In this document: positions 27,083 through 36,325 of the stretch, piece after piece | Layout: each line of letters opens with the position of its first letter | Numbering within the stretch: the first letter of the stretch is position 1 | Source: Pirellulaceae bacterium | Lineage (GTDB): Bacteria; Planctomycetota; Planctomycetia; Pirellulales; Pirellulaceae | Direction: 5' to 3' | DNA: 64,000 nucleotides | Assembly: GCA_019636375.1 (NCBI GenBank) | Contig: JAHBXS010000001.1 | Coordinates: 558,001 to 622,000, forward strand | Notes under the pieces: generated by a model | Databases searched by the model: none | What the model saw: only the letters and a program-made list of their open reading frames with translations | Told to the model about the DNA's origin: nothing | Made by a program: the position numbers and the translations under genes

Positions 27083-29977
27083 TCAAGTTGGCTCCTTGAC
27101 CGAAGTGGTCGCGATGGAATCAAAGTCCAAGTAGAACGTCTCGTCCGCAGGTCTCAGCGGACGATTCAGCCACAATGGACGACGCAGATTATTCGGTCCA
27201 GGCGCAGGTCGAGTTAACTCCATCCAGCGACGGTAGACTTCAAAAGACTTTTTCGTATCAACTTGAACGTCGCCGTACCTGTCGTCGGCCAAGGCTCGCT
27301 CCAAACGGACCTTTTGATGCCAACAATGCATACCGCTGATCGGATCGGGTTGAACCGGGAACGTCAAATTCTGATGAACGCCGCCGTCCTTCCAAAAGAT
27401 TCTCGCCGAATCAGGATCGTCGCTTTGGTAGGGTTCGACCCCCTCTCGCAACCGCATTGTCCACACGCCATTCTGTTCGGAAATGTCGACCAAATTCATC
27501 GCCCAACGATTGGCAGAGGGATCTTGCGGACGACGCCAGCGACCAAGATGATGCGAGCAAGCGACGATTCCAGGCTTGATGCTCTCTGTAATCCAAACCC
27601 GGTCGACAAAATAGCCGATCTCCGTCGAAACACGCAGCAGTTCGTCGGCTTTGACGTTCAAAAACTCGGCATCTGATGGGTGAATCCACAACGGGTTGCG
27701 GTTCGAAATCTCCGCCAACCACTTGGCGTTTCCGCTCCGCGAATGGATCAGCGTTGGGAGTCGGAAGGTCGGCGTCAACACAAATTCGTTTTTTGTTCGG
27801 TCGATTTCCTTGGGGTGGATATGCGAGCGGATGTATTTCACCGTGGCGTGTTCCGGCCAACCCCAATCTCGCATGGTGGTTGAGTAGATTTCTTGTTTGC
27901 GAGACGGGGAATTAAAACCGACTACCGCTTGCCCATTGACTTCGACGCCGATGGTTTGTTCGCCGCTGCGGATCAATCCTGTTTCGGGGTCGATACTTGC
28001 CTGCTCGACCTGCTTGTTACCGAGCGGCGTGAGATGCTTTTGATAGGCGTGTTCTTCAATCAAAAACGCTCCGTACCGACGCATATAATCCAGCGGCGAG
28101 AGACCCTCCGTCGCAGCGTGTTTTACCAATTCCGGAATTTGCTCGAAGATAAATTGGTAATACTCGTCGATCGTGATCTTTTCGTTTTCACGGTAGGGTG
28201 ACAAGAAGTGTTTCCGAACACCGAGCGATCCGTCAGGGTCCATCCGCCAGGAAAGTTCAATCCAAAATTCATCCTCCTCCCAGACCTCGCCGGGGTTGGC
28301 TTGGTAGGTAAACTCGACCGGCTCCCCGCGTCGCCGAGCTGCCTCGCGTAGGATCGGTTGACGAAACGCGATCCAGCGCCCGCTGTCGGTTTCGTAACTA
28401 TTAAAGTCATGCCGCTCGCTGGCGTGTCCCATCGGTAACACATAGTCAGCGAAATAAGCGGTCTCGTTCCACGTGGGCGTCAAAGCGACGTGCAAACCGA
28501 TTTTCGTTTCATCGCTCAACATTTCGATCCACGAAAAACCGTCGGGGTAGCTCCAGACCGGATTGAAGACTCGCGTGAAGTAAGTGTCGATTCGTCCCCG
28601 GCCTTCTTTGAGGAAGTGGGGGAGTAAAAAACTCATCTCATAATGAGCGAGCGGAAACTCGTTGGGGAAGTGAAGTTTGTTCCAAAACTGCTGCGCCGGG
28701 GGAGAGTCGAAGACCTTCGGTTTGACTTTGTTCCAGCCGCTTGGGGACGTGCCGCCTTCGGTCCCGACGCTACCGGTCAAGACGTTGAGCAGATGCAGAG
28801 CGCGAGAAACGCTCCAGCCACCCAGATTTCCACTCGCTGCGCTTCGCCAATTATGTGTCGCCAGTCGCGTCCCCGCGCGAGCAACCTCAGCGGCGACCTC
28901 ACGAATTTTTCCGGCAGGAACCCCCGATTCAGCTTCGGCAAATTCGGGCGTGTACTCCGCCAAATCTTCTTCGAGTGCGGCAAGGAACTCGTCGAGGTTC
29001 TGCGGACGAGACGGGTGAAGTTCGTTTAGATAAGTCTTCCAGTTCACCCAGTCGTGTAAGAACGTGCGATTGCAGACGTTTTTCTCCAAGAGCAACTTGG
29101 CGATCGCCAACAGAACGGCGACTTCGCTCCCCGGTTGAGTCGGCAACCAATAATCGGCCACGCTGGCCGTGTTTGAAAGACGCGGATCGAGGACACAAAG
29201 TTTCGCTCCCCGCAGTTTTCCTTCGATGATTCGCTGGGCATGCGGGTTGAAGTAGTGGCCCGACTCCAAGTGAGCACTGATCAGCAAAATAAAATTGGCG
29301 TTGGCGTGATCGGGGGACGGACGATCGTAGCCTTGCCAAATCGCGTAACCTAGCCGAGCACCGGCGCTGCAGATGTTGGTGTGGCTGTTGTGGCCATCAA
29401 CACCCCAGGCTTGCAATACACGTTCGATGTAGTTTTCGTGACCAGGTCGTCCGACGTGGTAGACGACCTCGTTGTTCCGTTTCTCGCGAAGAGCCTGAGC
29501 GATGCGTCCGGCGATGTCGGTCAGGCATTCTTCCCAAGAGACTCTTTGCCACTCTCCTGCCCCCCGTTTCCCCTTGCGTTTCAGGGGATACAGGATTCGG
29601 TCGCGGTCTTGGATTTGGTTGATCGTCGCCGGGCCCTTGGCGCAGTTACGTCCACGGCTGCCGGGATGATAGGGGTTCCCCTCGAAGCGGCGAACTTCAC
29701 CGGTGGCCTTGTCGACATAACCGAGCAGCCCACAGGCCGACTCGCAATTGAAGCAAGTTGTCGGCACGATCTGATATTCTTTCGTAACGGGTGCGGGCCA
29801 CGCCTTTGCTTCGTACTCGATCCAATCGTCCCAGCGCTCTGGAGGAGGACTGGTCGCCAAATCGGCAACTTGCAGAACCGGGAGTTCCGCAGGACGTTCC
29901 GGCAATTCCAATTCGGGGATCAGTCCCAACGAGACCGCCAACTGTTCGACCCAACTTCGTTTTGACATTTTGTTCAT
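27083..29977 (-). CDS. Molybdopterin oxidoreductase catalytic subunit (DMSO reductase/polysulfide reductase superfamily)
   Basis: A 964-residue protein. A [4Fe-4S] site is formed by Cys75, Cys78, Cys82 (TCFNCESAC) and Cys112 (RGRNCAKG). The molybdopterin-binding core follows. Cys203 in NSHTNICSAGARLGY is placed where the Mo ligand sits, pointing to a Cys-ligated enzyme of the Nap/Psr branch rather than a Ser or SeCys type. Further motifs are LLISAHLESGHYFNPHAQRI, LDPRLSNTASVADYWLPTQPGSE and a C-terminal molydopterin_binding domain (FVLTPTFRLPTLIHSRSG). No twin-arginine signal is visible (N-terminus MNKMSKRSWVEQLAVSLG), unusual for this class. It is 31 bases downstream of the fused FeS/NrfD gene; together they form a two-gene respiratory complex. 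The substrate is unknown. Confidence 0.9.
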   Translation of the reverse strand: MNKMSKRSWVEQLAVSLGLIPELELPERPAELPVLQVADLATSPPPERWDDWIEYEAKAWPAPVTKEYQIVPTTCFNCESACGLLGYVDKATGEVRRFEGNPYHPGSRGRNCAKGPATINQIQDRDRILYPLKRKGKRGAGEWQRVSWEECLTDIAGRIAQALREKRNNEVVYHVGRPGHENYIERVLQAWGVDGHNSHTNICSAGARLGYAIWQGYDRPSPDHANANFILLISAHLESGHYFNPHAQRIIEGKLRGAKLCVLDPRLSNTASVADYWLPTQPGSEVAVLLAIAKLLLEKNVCNRTFLHDWVNWKTYLNELHPSRPQNLDEFLAALEEDLAEYTPEFAEAESGVPAGKIREVAAEVARAGTRLATHNWRSAASGNLGGWSVSRALHLLNVLTGSVGTEGGTSPSGWNKVKPKVFDSPPAQQFWNKLHFPNEFPLAHYEMSFLLPHFLKEGRGRIDTYFTRVFNPVWSYPDGFSWIEMLSDETKIGLHVALTPTWNETAYFADYVLPMGHASERHDFNSYETDSGRWIAFRQPILREAARRRGEPVEFTYQANPGEVWEEDEFWIELSWRMDPDGSLGVRKHFLSPYRENEKITIDEYYQFIFEQIPELVKHAATEGLSPLDYMRRYGAFLIEEHAYQKHLTPLGNKQVEQASIDPETGLIRSGEQTIGVEVNGQAVVGFNSPSRKQEIYSTTMRDWGWPEHATVKYIRSHIHPKEIDRTKNEFVLTPTFRLPTLIHSRSGNAKWLAEISNRNPLWIHPSDAEFLNVKADELLRVSTEIGYFVDRVWITESIKPGIVACSHHLGRWRRPQDPSANRWAMNLVDISEQNGVWTMRLREGVEPYQSDDPDSARIFWKDGGVHQNLTFPVQPDPISGMHCWHQKVRLERALADDRYGDVQVDTKKSFEVYRRWMELTRPAPGPNNLRRPLWLNRPLRPADETFYLDFDSIATTSVKEPT

Positions 29978-30008
29978 AAATAATGGCTTCGTAAAATGCA
30001 GGCCGAAT

Positions 30009-31637
30009 TTAGCTCAAGGGTAATTTTTGTGGCACATAAACCAGCAGATGCTGCGAGATGTAGACACCAACCAGGGCCAACAAACCGGCAAGCGGGAGGC
30101 TCCAACCCATTCCAATCGACCAGGCAAGGATCGGTACAATCCCCGCCAATAGAAAACTCCCAGCCCAATACATTCGAGAATAGGGGCCTTTGAAAATTGC
30201 TTTCGCGGTTTTTTCAGCGGCAGCCGACGAATGGGTGAGGAACATATCGATGAAATCGCATGCCAGATGAATCACTGCAGCCGCAGCCATCATGGCGGCT
30301 ACGAACCAAGGCCAATTTCCAACCATCGTTGATCCAAATGAGAAGTCTTTCGAGAACGGAGCCAGAATCGCCAAAACACCAGCACCTAGCAAAACACTAT
30401 GGGCAAACATTTGAAACGGCAACACGGGCGATTGCCAATAGTCCCGACCCTTGGCCTGCGCAAACAAAAATGCGGTGTAAACAGCCGTCGCCAACCCCGC
30501 TAAAAACACAACGCAATTGATTAAGCCGGATGACCAACCGAGAATGGCCAACCCCGCATAGATCGGCAACACCAATCCAAACGCCGTGATGATGTACGCT
30601 CCACGAACCAACCAACTTCGCCACTGGGGACGTAACAACACATACAAGAATCGACGCGGCTGCTCCAAATCAATCGTCAACAGCCCACCGGTCAGCGCTA
30701 AAAAAATCAGCCCGATCATTGCCGCCATCAGGTGCAATCCCGGTCGATCGGCGATCAACCCGAAAAAGGTCGCGGCGGTGGAAACCATGACCGCTCCCGC
30801 CGCGATTCCCTTGGTCCATAAATAGGCAGTCACTTGCCAGCCCCAAGTCACTCCTTTTTGCGGGGCGTCGTAAACGCGGCGCGGCGCACCAGCCAACGAC
30901 TCGCGAATCGATTGAACGGTGTTGAAAATCGTACTGGTTGTCTCACCTAGCGACAGCCAATCTCCTAGACGATCGAGCGGATGACGTAAATCATTTTCGG
31001 CAAGGTCAACATGCTGCGCAACACCTCGGTTTTGTTGTCCCCACAAGTTTTCTGAGTTAACTTCCGTGGCCAGCGGATCGAGCGATGCCACATCTCCATC
31101 GATATAGAACAGCGCCGGTTGCGTCCCCTTTTCCACTTTACGCGCCGTCACCTGATGGCGACTTTTGAGTTTCGAGATTCGCGAATCCGGATCGTTAAGA
31201 TCGCCACTGATGATCGCTTGTGTCGGACAGACCACTACACACGCTGGCTCCAAGCCGACATCAATCCGATGGGCACAATAATTGCACTTGGCAGCCGTGT
31301 GCGTTTGGGGGTCGATGTACAAGGCGTCATAGGGGCAAGCCTGCATACAGGCCTTGCAACCGATGCAGCGGCGGTTGTCAAAATCGACGATCCCGTCTTC
31401 GCGGCGGTAGAGTGCCGTCACCGGGCAGATTTCAACACAGGGAGCATCGTCGCAATGGTTGCAACGCATCACGGAAAACAAACGGCGTGAATCCGGAAAG
31501 ACCCCTTTTTCAATGTACTTGACCCACGTTCGGTTGACCCCGACAGGCACTGAATGCTCTGACTTGCAGGCGACCGTACAAGAGTGACAGCCAATGCAAC
31601 GTCGATTGTCAATGATAAATCCGTAATTCTTCGCCAT
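30009..31637 (-). CDS. Fused four-cluster ferredoxin / NrfD-type membrane subunit of a molybdoenzyme
   Basis: A 542-residue fusion. Residues 1-190 are a PsrB/DmsB-type electron-transfer subunit with four Cys groups (CIGCHSCTVAC, CNHCDDAPCVEICP, CIGCKACMQACP, CNYCAHRIDVGLEPACVVVCP), enough for four [4Fe-4S] clusters. Residues ~265-540 are an NrfD/PsrC-type membrane part with about eight helices (GIAAGAVMVSTAATFFGLIA, MAAMIGLIFLALTGGLLTIDL and others), which exchanges electrons with the quinone pool. The two subunits are usually separate genes, so the fusion is notable. It is the first gene of the minus-strand operon ending in the catalytic subunit (31-base gap) and then proC. ATG 31637 gives the family start MAKNYGFIID. 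Confidence 0.92.
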   Translation of the reverse strand: MAKNYGFIIDNRRCIGCHSCTVACKSEHSVPVGVNRTWVKYIEKGVFPDSRRLFSVMRCNHCDDAPCVEICPVTALYRREDGIVDFDNRRCIGCKACMQACPYDALYIDPQTHTAAKCNYCAHRIDVGLEPACVVVCPTQAIISGDLNDPDSRISKLKSRHQVTARKVEKGTQPALFYIDGDVASLDPLATEVNSENLWGQQNRGVAQHVDLAENDLRHPLDRLGDWLSLGETTSTIFNTVQSIRESLAGAPRRVYDAPQKGVTWGWQVTAYLWTKGIAAGAVMVSTAATFFGLIADRPGLHLMAAMIGLIFLALTGGLLTIDLEQPRRFLYVLLRPQWRSWLVRGAYIITAFGLVLPIYAGLAILGWSSGLINCVVFLAGLATAVYTAFLFAQAKGRDYWQSPVLPFQMFAHSVLLGAGVLAILAPFSKDFSFGSTMVGNWPWFVAAMMAAAAVIHLACDFIDMFLTHSSAAAEKTAKAIFKGPYSRMYWAGSFLLAGIVPILAWSIGMGWSLPLAGLLALVGVYISQHLLVYVPQKLPLS

Positions 31638-31917
31638 TCGTGCCTTTTAAGTCCATCGTCTCTAAGCCTCAATCAATCCAAGCGAGAGAGACTATGATAG
31701 AGGGACATTTTCGAGATTTCAACTTGAGGGACGGCCAAGTAGGCCTTGATCCTAAGCCTTAGTGTCAACATTGATTGGCACGCGGGAAGTCTTCACGAAT
31801 TGAAAAAATCCTCGGTATCGTTCAAAAAAAATGGCTGACACGAGTCGAATAGTCGGTTTCTTTCGGGGTTCATTCGTCGTATACTTGTTGCGGGGCGAAA
31901 ACTTCATGGAGAAGACA

Positions 31918-33708
31918 ATGGACCGGCATTGGCGATTGGACGGTTTGGCAATTGTTCTGTTTTTGACTTTCGTGGGTCTCTGTTCTTTTGGAACTCGGGT
32001 TGTAATTGCCCAAGGTCTCAATACCCAGTCAGCCAACCAGTCAACCGTCAGTGACCCGAATCAGGCTCTTAAATTCGGAGAGTTCCCGACGGCTTTGCAG
32101 GCGGCTCAGTCCTTGCCGCACGTACAACGCGACAACGCACTCGCTCGTATTTCTCAAGAACAGTTTCGGGCCGGTGCCTACCGCGCGATGTGGAATACGG
32201 CGGACCAAATCCAAGACGACCGCACCCGCTCGCGGACGATACTGGGACTCGGGCAAAACGCGCGTGGACCGTCCAGCGATGGATTCGTTCCGACAGGTCC
32301 TCTTGGTGGAGCGGGCGGAATCACGCTTGGTGATTTTTTCCCCTTGATCAATTTGATCCAGCAAACGATTGCTCCAGATGATTGGACAACGACCCAAGGT
32401 GAGGGGACGATTATGCCTTACCTCACAGGAGTTTACGTCAACGGCGCCGGTGAACTTCGACGCTTGTCAATTCAGCATAACGCTCAACTCCCCCGCTTCA
32501 ACCGCCAGCAAAATTTGGCGAGCCATCCGGTATTCACTTCGACGAAAATGCGGAAGGTGTCGTTGGTTCAATTAGAACGACGCTTGCAACAATTGGCTGC
32601 CCAGGGCCAACCGATTCCGGGTGAGATGAAAAACCTTGCCGGCATCTACGATTTGCAATTTTTAATTGTCGATCGCGAGAATCAAGACATTTTAATTGCC
32701 GGTCCTGCTGGCCCTTGGAAGACTAACGACGAAGGGGTGGCGGTCAACGTCGAAACGGGGCGCCCGGTGTTGCAACTTGATGACCTCGTTGTCTGTTTGC
32801 GGAACGTTTGGTACGACGGTGGACGGTTTGGCTGCGCGATCACGCCTCGCGAAGAAAACCTTAAACAGACCCAAGGGTTTCTGCGAGACACAAAACTCAA
32901 AGGGACCGCCTTTCGCCGAGAACTACAAAAGGTCGTTGGCAGCCAGGACATCGAAGTTTTTGGAATCCCCGACAACTCGTCGACCGCCCATGTTTTGGTC
33001 GAGGCGGACTACCGCATGAAGTTGATCGGGATGGGGCTCGAGGATTCGATCCCGTCAGTGCCGAGTTATTTTGAAACAGCCCTCAAATCCCCGACTGCCG
33101 CGCCCGATTTAGATGTCGCCCGCTGGTGGTTCACACTGAATTATGACGGGGTAGCGACGAACGATGACCGTTCGATTTTTCAAATGCTCGGCACCGGCGT
33201 GAAGGTGTTGAGCGAGACGGAGTTGTTGAGTGCCCAAGGCGAACGCATTCACACCCATCAATCGGTCGGTCCTACTAAAAAATTTGCTGAAGATTTTACG
33301 GCCCATTTCGACAAACTTGCCGAAAAGTATCCAATTTACAATCAGTTGCGAAACGTCTTTGATCTGGCATTGGTTTGTTCTCTGATCCACCGAGAACGCC
33401 TGGCCCAAGAGGTCAATTGGAATTTGACTTATTTTGGACGACCTGAAGATGAATCGCTCCAATATGGTACTCAGGAATTGCCTGTACCAAAGCTTGTTGA
33501 CTCCATTATCAATCACGACACGAAGCTCCTACAGCAGAACGGAAAATCTGTTCGCCAAGACATGATTGGTGTGAGCGGAGGCGTCGCATGCGAGATTGCC
33601 GAACTAATTTCGACCACAGTTTTTAGCAAGATGGCCGCGACACAGGTTTCTCCCCGACCCACTGGCCGGGACACGTTTCTCGATCGCGCCTGGTGGTGGA
33701 ACGATTGA
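31918..33708 (+). CDS. Secreted DUF1598-like protein
   Basis: A 596-residue protein with a signal peptide (LAIVLFLTFVGLCSFGTRVVIAQ). An N-terminal helical repeat-like part precedes a domain of ~250 residues carrying KVSLVQLERRLQQLAAQGQP, MKNLAGIYDLQFLIVDRENQDILIAGPAGPW and LQDLDDLVV-like segments, which I recognise as the planctomycete DUF1598 pattern. The C-terminal part is poorly characterised. ATG 31918 is preferred because GGAGA lies five bases upstream; ATG 31906 is in frame just before it. Function unknown. It is divergent from the molybdoenzyme operon across about 280 bases. Confidence 0.8.
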   Translation: MDRHWRLDGLAIVLFLTFVGLCSFGTRVVIAQGLNTQSANQSTVSDPNQALKFGEFPTALQAAQSLPHVQRDNALARISQEQFRAGAYRAMWNTADQIQDDRTRSRTILGLGQNARGPSSDGFVPTGPLGGAGGITLGDFFPLINLIQQTIAPDDWTTTQGEGTIMPYLTGVYVNGAGELRRLSIQHNAQLPRFNRQQNLASHPVFTSTKMRKVSLVQLERRLQQLAAQGQPIPGEMKNLAGIYDLQFLIVDRENQDILIAGPAGPWKTNDEGVAVNVETGRPVLQLDDLVVCLRNVWYDGGRFGCAITPREENLKQTQGFLRDTKLKGTAFRRELQKVVGSQDIEVFGIPDNSSTAHVLVEADYRMKLIGMGLEDSIPSVPSYFETALKSPTAAPDLDVARWWFTLNYDGVATNDDRSIFQMLGTGVKVLSETELLSAQGERIHTHQSVGPTKKFAEDFTAHFDKLAEKYPIYNQLRNVFDLALVCSLIHRERLAQEVNWNLTYFGRPEDESLQYGTQELPVPKLVDSIINHDTKLLQQNGKSVRQDMIGVSGGVACEIAELISTTVFSKMAATQVSPRPTGRDTFLDRAWWWND

Positions 33709-33899
33709 TTGGAATCGTTCTTCAATCCTCACGATTGGAATAATTCGTTCAATCGGACTATGAGGCTTGGGTGGATTCACTAAGACCGAATTCTCGGCAT
33801 GATGGCTTTGACAGATCACGATTTGAGGCCGATTCTTCTGAAAGACGCTTCGTCTAAGATCCTGATTTCAAATCATATCCTCTTTCCAGTCGAATCTCT

Positions 33900-35297
33900 A
33901 TGCAAGCCGCTTCAGCCCCTCAATCAGCAGACTCCGATGCCAAATTAAATGAACTGTTGTCGCGGTTGAACAGTTTGACGTCGGGTCAGAAACCAAAAAC
34001 TGAAGCCGAGAACCGCCCTGTAGTTCATCCGTCGGGTGATGTTTTTGTCCCGATGGCCCCAAAGAATTTCCACGAAGCTGGGACCAACGAAGCTTTGGTG
34101 GAAGAGTTGGTCTCAAAATATTTGCTCGCTTGCGGTGAAGCCACAATTCGTCAAATTTCCAGTCAAGTGAAATTGCCCTATCCGCTCCTTCAAGAACTTG
34201 TCACGAAAATGAAATCCGAACAATCGCTCGGCTATGTTGGCCAAGCGACTGCCGGCGACTACATTTGTCGATTAACTGAACCTGGGAGAGAAAAAGCACG
34301 ACGATTTTCGGCAAGTTGCACTTACTATGGCTCCTGTCCGGTCCCCTTCCGCTCGTATGTTCAAAGCGTGACTGCACAGACGATTAACAACCAGTCACCT
34401 AATGTGGAAGACCTTCGCCGGGCCTTCAGCGATTTGTTGATCGACCCAGAAACCATGCGAAAATTAGGACCGGCCGTCAACAGCGGAAAAGGGATGTTTT
34501 TGTACGGTTACCCGGGAAACGGTAAAACCAGTATCGCGGAACGTGTTACTCGATCTTTTGGTCAGACCATTTGGGTTCCCCGCGCAATTCAAGTTGACCG
34601 AGACATCGTGCGTCTCTTCGACCCGATGAACCACGAAGAGATGCCCTTTCACAAGGGGGACGGGTTATTGCAAGACGATTCGATTGATCAACGCTGGGTG
34701 AGAATCCGGCGTCCAACAATCGTCGTCGGTGGCGAATTGCGATTGGAACACTTGGAACTACAGTACAATCATTCATCGGGAACAACGGAAGCTCCCGTAC
34801 AAATGAAAAGCAATTGCGGAACGTTGGTCATCGACGACTTCGGACGGCAGCAATGCACCGTCGATGAATTGTTGAATCGATGGATTGTTCCATTGGAAAA
34901 ACGGTACGACTATTTGAACACGTCCAGCGGAAAGAAAGTCCAAGTTCCCTTCGATCAGTTGGTGATTTTCTCAACCAACTTGGAACCAAAGGACCTCGTT
35001 GATGACGCCTTTTTACGCCGGATTCCATACAAAATCGAAGTCCCTAACCCTAGCCGCCCATATTTCGAAAAACTATGCGAAATCATGTGCCGAGTTGTTG
35101 GCTGCGAGCATAGACCGGAGGTCATCCAATACCTGATCGAAACGCATTACTTGCCGAAAAACCGGCCGTTCAGAAACTGTCATCCACGCGATTTGTTGTT
35201 GCAAATCAAAAACTATTGCAAGTACAACAAAATTCCGTTCGAAATGACCAATGAACTGATGGACTTTGCGGTCGACAATTACTTCTCGATCATGTAG
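33900..35297 (+). CDS. AAA+ ATPase with N-terminal winged-helix-like domain
   Basis: A 465-residue soluble protein. Residues ~60-140 look like a MarR/winged-helix module (EELVSKYLLACGEATIRQIS, LLQELVTKMKSEQSLGYVG). The AAA+ core has Walker A GYPGNGKTS (203-211), Walker B TLVIDDFG (308-315), sensor-1 Asn360 (FSTNLEP) and candidate arginine finger residues in DAFLRRIPYKI (373-374). The C-terminal lid follows. Several bacteria have similar ATPases described as 'associated with Flp pilus assembly', but no pilus genes are nearby. A role as a chaperone-like remodelling ATPase is inference. It probably ends at the repeat-rich gap. Confidence 0.85.
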   Translation: MQAASAPQSADSDAKLNELLSRLNSLTSGQKPKTEAENRPVVHPSGDVFVPMAPKNFHEAGTNEALVEELVSKYLLACGEATIRQISSQVKLPYPLLQELVTKMKSEQSLGYVGQATAGDYICRLTEPGREKARRFSASCTYYGSCPVPFRSYVQSVTAQTINNQSPNVEDLRRAFSDLLIDPETMRKLGPAVNSGKGMFLYGYPGNGKTSIAERVTRSFGQTIWVPRAIQVDRDIVRLFDPMNHEEMPFHKGDGLLQDDSIDQRWVRIRRPTIVVGGELRLEHLELQYNHSSGTTEAPVQMKSNCGTLVIDDFGRQQCTVDELLNRWIVPLEKRYDYLNTSSGKKVQVPFDQLVIFSTNLEPKDLVDDAFLRRIPYKIEVPNPSRPYFEKLCEIMCRVVGCEHRPEVIQYLIETHYLPKNRPFRNCHPRDLLLQIKNYCKYNKIPFEMTNELMDFAVDNYFSIM

Positions 35298-35413
35298 TTG
35301 ATCGAAAGGCTCTGAACTCCTGGTCTGGAGTAGAGAACTCTCGTGCTTTTGCATCAATCATTTGCTGGGACCGGAAATTGACCTGAGACGATGATTACGT
35401 ATTACGGAGCAAG

Positions 35414-35572
35414 TGCAAAATGCAAAGTGCAAAATGCAAAATGTAAAATGTATGGTGGGTGTGTGACGCTCTGGCAGATTTTCTTTGGTTTTTGTTGAGT
35501 GGCTTCCTTGTTCTCGTTCGTTCTTGCGGTCAAGATAAATTGGCCGTTGATTTTGCACTTTGCACTTTGCAC
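35414..35572. repeat. Inverted arrays of a TGCAAAR heptamer
   Basis: Left array 35414-35448: five consecutive 7-base units (TGCAAAA, TGCAAAG, TGCAAAA, TGCAAAA, TGTAAAA). Right array 35551-35572: three units of the complementary heptamer (CTTTGCA). The arms could pair over about 20 bases around a ~100-base spacer. The heptad period is exact, unlike random AT-rich sequence. Confidence 0.8.
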
Positions 35573-35584
35573 GTTCTGGCGAAA

Positions 35585-35617
35585 GTCGCTACGGATTACG
35601 AGCGTCGCTACGGATTA
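35585..35617. repeat. 14-base direct repeat
   Basis: GTCGCTACGGATTA occurs at 35585-35598 and again at 35604-35617, a period of 19 with five bases between. It abuts the inverted heptad arrays and may belong to the same compound element. Confidence 0.75.
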
Positions 35618-35651
35618 GAAACAAAGCCCAGCCACCTATTGATTATGAATC

Positions 35652-36239
35652 TTAGGGTGCAAGTTGTGGCGTGGGAGGAGCAAGTTCTAGCCAAGTGCCA
35701 TCGGCACATTGGCACGCCCAGACCTCGCGAAGTTCTCGCCCCTGATATTCGCTGCAAATGATCGCCGCTATGGCGGGAGAAGCCACAATCGCAATCGTTT
35801 TCCCGGTTGGCTTTCGCGAAATTCGTTTAAGAAATTCGACGATTCGGCGTTGTACGTCACAGATCGGTTCGCCACCAGGTGGACAAACTGTTTCCGGGTG
35901 TTCGGTCCATGACTTGTACAGACGCGGTTGTTTGGTTTTCAACTCCGCCCATTGTCGCCCATGCCACAATCCGAAATTGACGTTCTCAAGTTCTTGTTCC
36001 ATTCGGATTTTGACTCGCCACGTTTTGGCGAGAACTTCCGCTGTTTGAGCAGCAGCCAGACAGGGGGCTCGATAAATTTTGGAAACGGTTCGATCGGCCA
36101 ATGCCGAAGCGGTTTCTCTGGCTTGGGCCAGGCCAATTTCGCAAAGTGGGACATCTAAGTTGCCACAGATACGCCCTTGATGATCAAGTTCTGTTGCTCC
36201 TGTGCGAATCAACAATAAACTTGGTAAGACAATGTTCAT
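35652..36239 (-). CDS. Histidine-phosphatase-fold protein with lost catalytic residues
   Basis: A 195-residue protein with the phosphoglycerate mutase-like layout: LLLIRTGATELDHQGRICGNLDVPLCEIGLAQA at the N-terminus, QTAEVL near residue 66, ELENVNFGLWHG near 83-94 and IAIVASPAIAAII near 149-161. The catalytic RHG triad reads R12-T13-G14, so the phosphorylated His is Thr13. The second His (usually xVxHG) is Ser154. The second Arg (SPLxRAxQTA) is Ala. Glu85 remains. The fold is therefore kept but phosphatase or mutase activity is not expected. ATG 36239 is preferred to TTG 36266. It converges with the AAA+ gene and lies 86 bases downstream of rpe. Role unknown. Confidence 0.8.
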   Translation of the reverse strand: MNIVLPSLLLIRTGATELDHQGRICGNLDVPLCEIGLAQARETASALADRTVSKIYRAPCLAAAQTAEVLAKTWRVKIRMEQELENVNFGLWHGRQWAELKTKQPRLYKSWTEHPETVCPPGGEPICDVQRRIVEFLKRISRKPTGKTIAIVASPAIAAIICSEYQGRELREVWACQCADGTWLELAPPTPQLAP

Positions 36240-36325
36240 AAATTTGCTGAACGAGTCAGCCGCCAATCCTTCAAAATGTAACTCTGCAGTGGAGTCGAGA
36301 AATGTGTTTCTTTCATGACTTTAAC

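Larger units (their letters stand above)
35298..35651. other. Repeat-rich convergent intergenic region
   Basis: A 354-base gap between a plus-strand and a minus-strand gene. It holds heptad TGCAAAR arrays in inverted orientation (35414-35448 and 35551-35572) and a 14-base direct repeat (35585-35617). There is no terminator of the simple GC-hairpin plus U-tract type and no convincing ORF. Confidence 0.7.

Noticed and set aside
29381-29965. 194-residue plus-strand ORF opposite the molybdoenzyme
   Set aside because: Shadow of the highly coding minus-strand gene; no motif or ribosome site.
35414-35572. CRISPR-like array
   Set aside because: The units are 7 bases with no spacers; no cas genes in the window.
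35652-36239. Calling this gene an active phosphoglycerate mutase or phosphatase
   Set aside because: Both catalytic histidines and one arginine are replaced.
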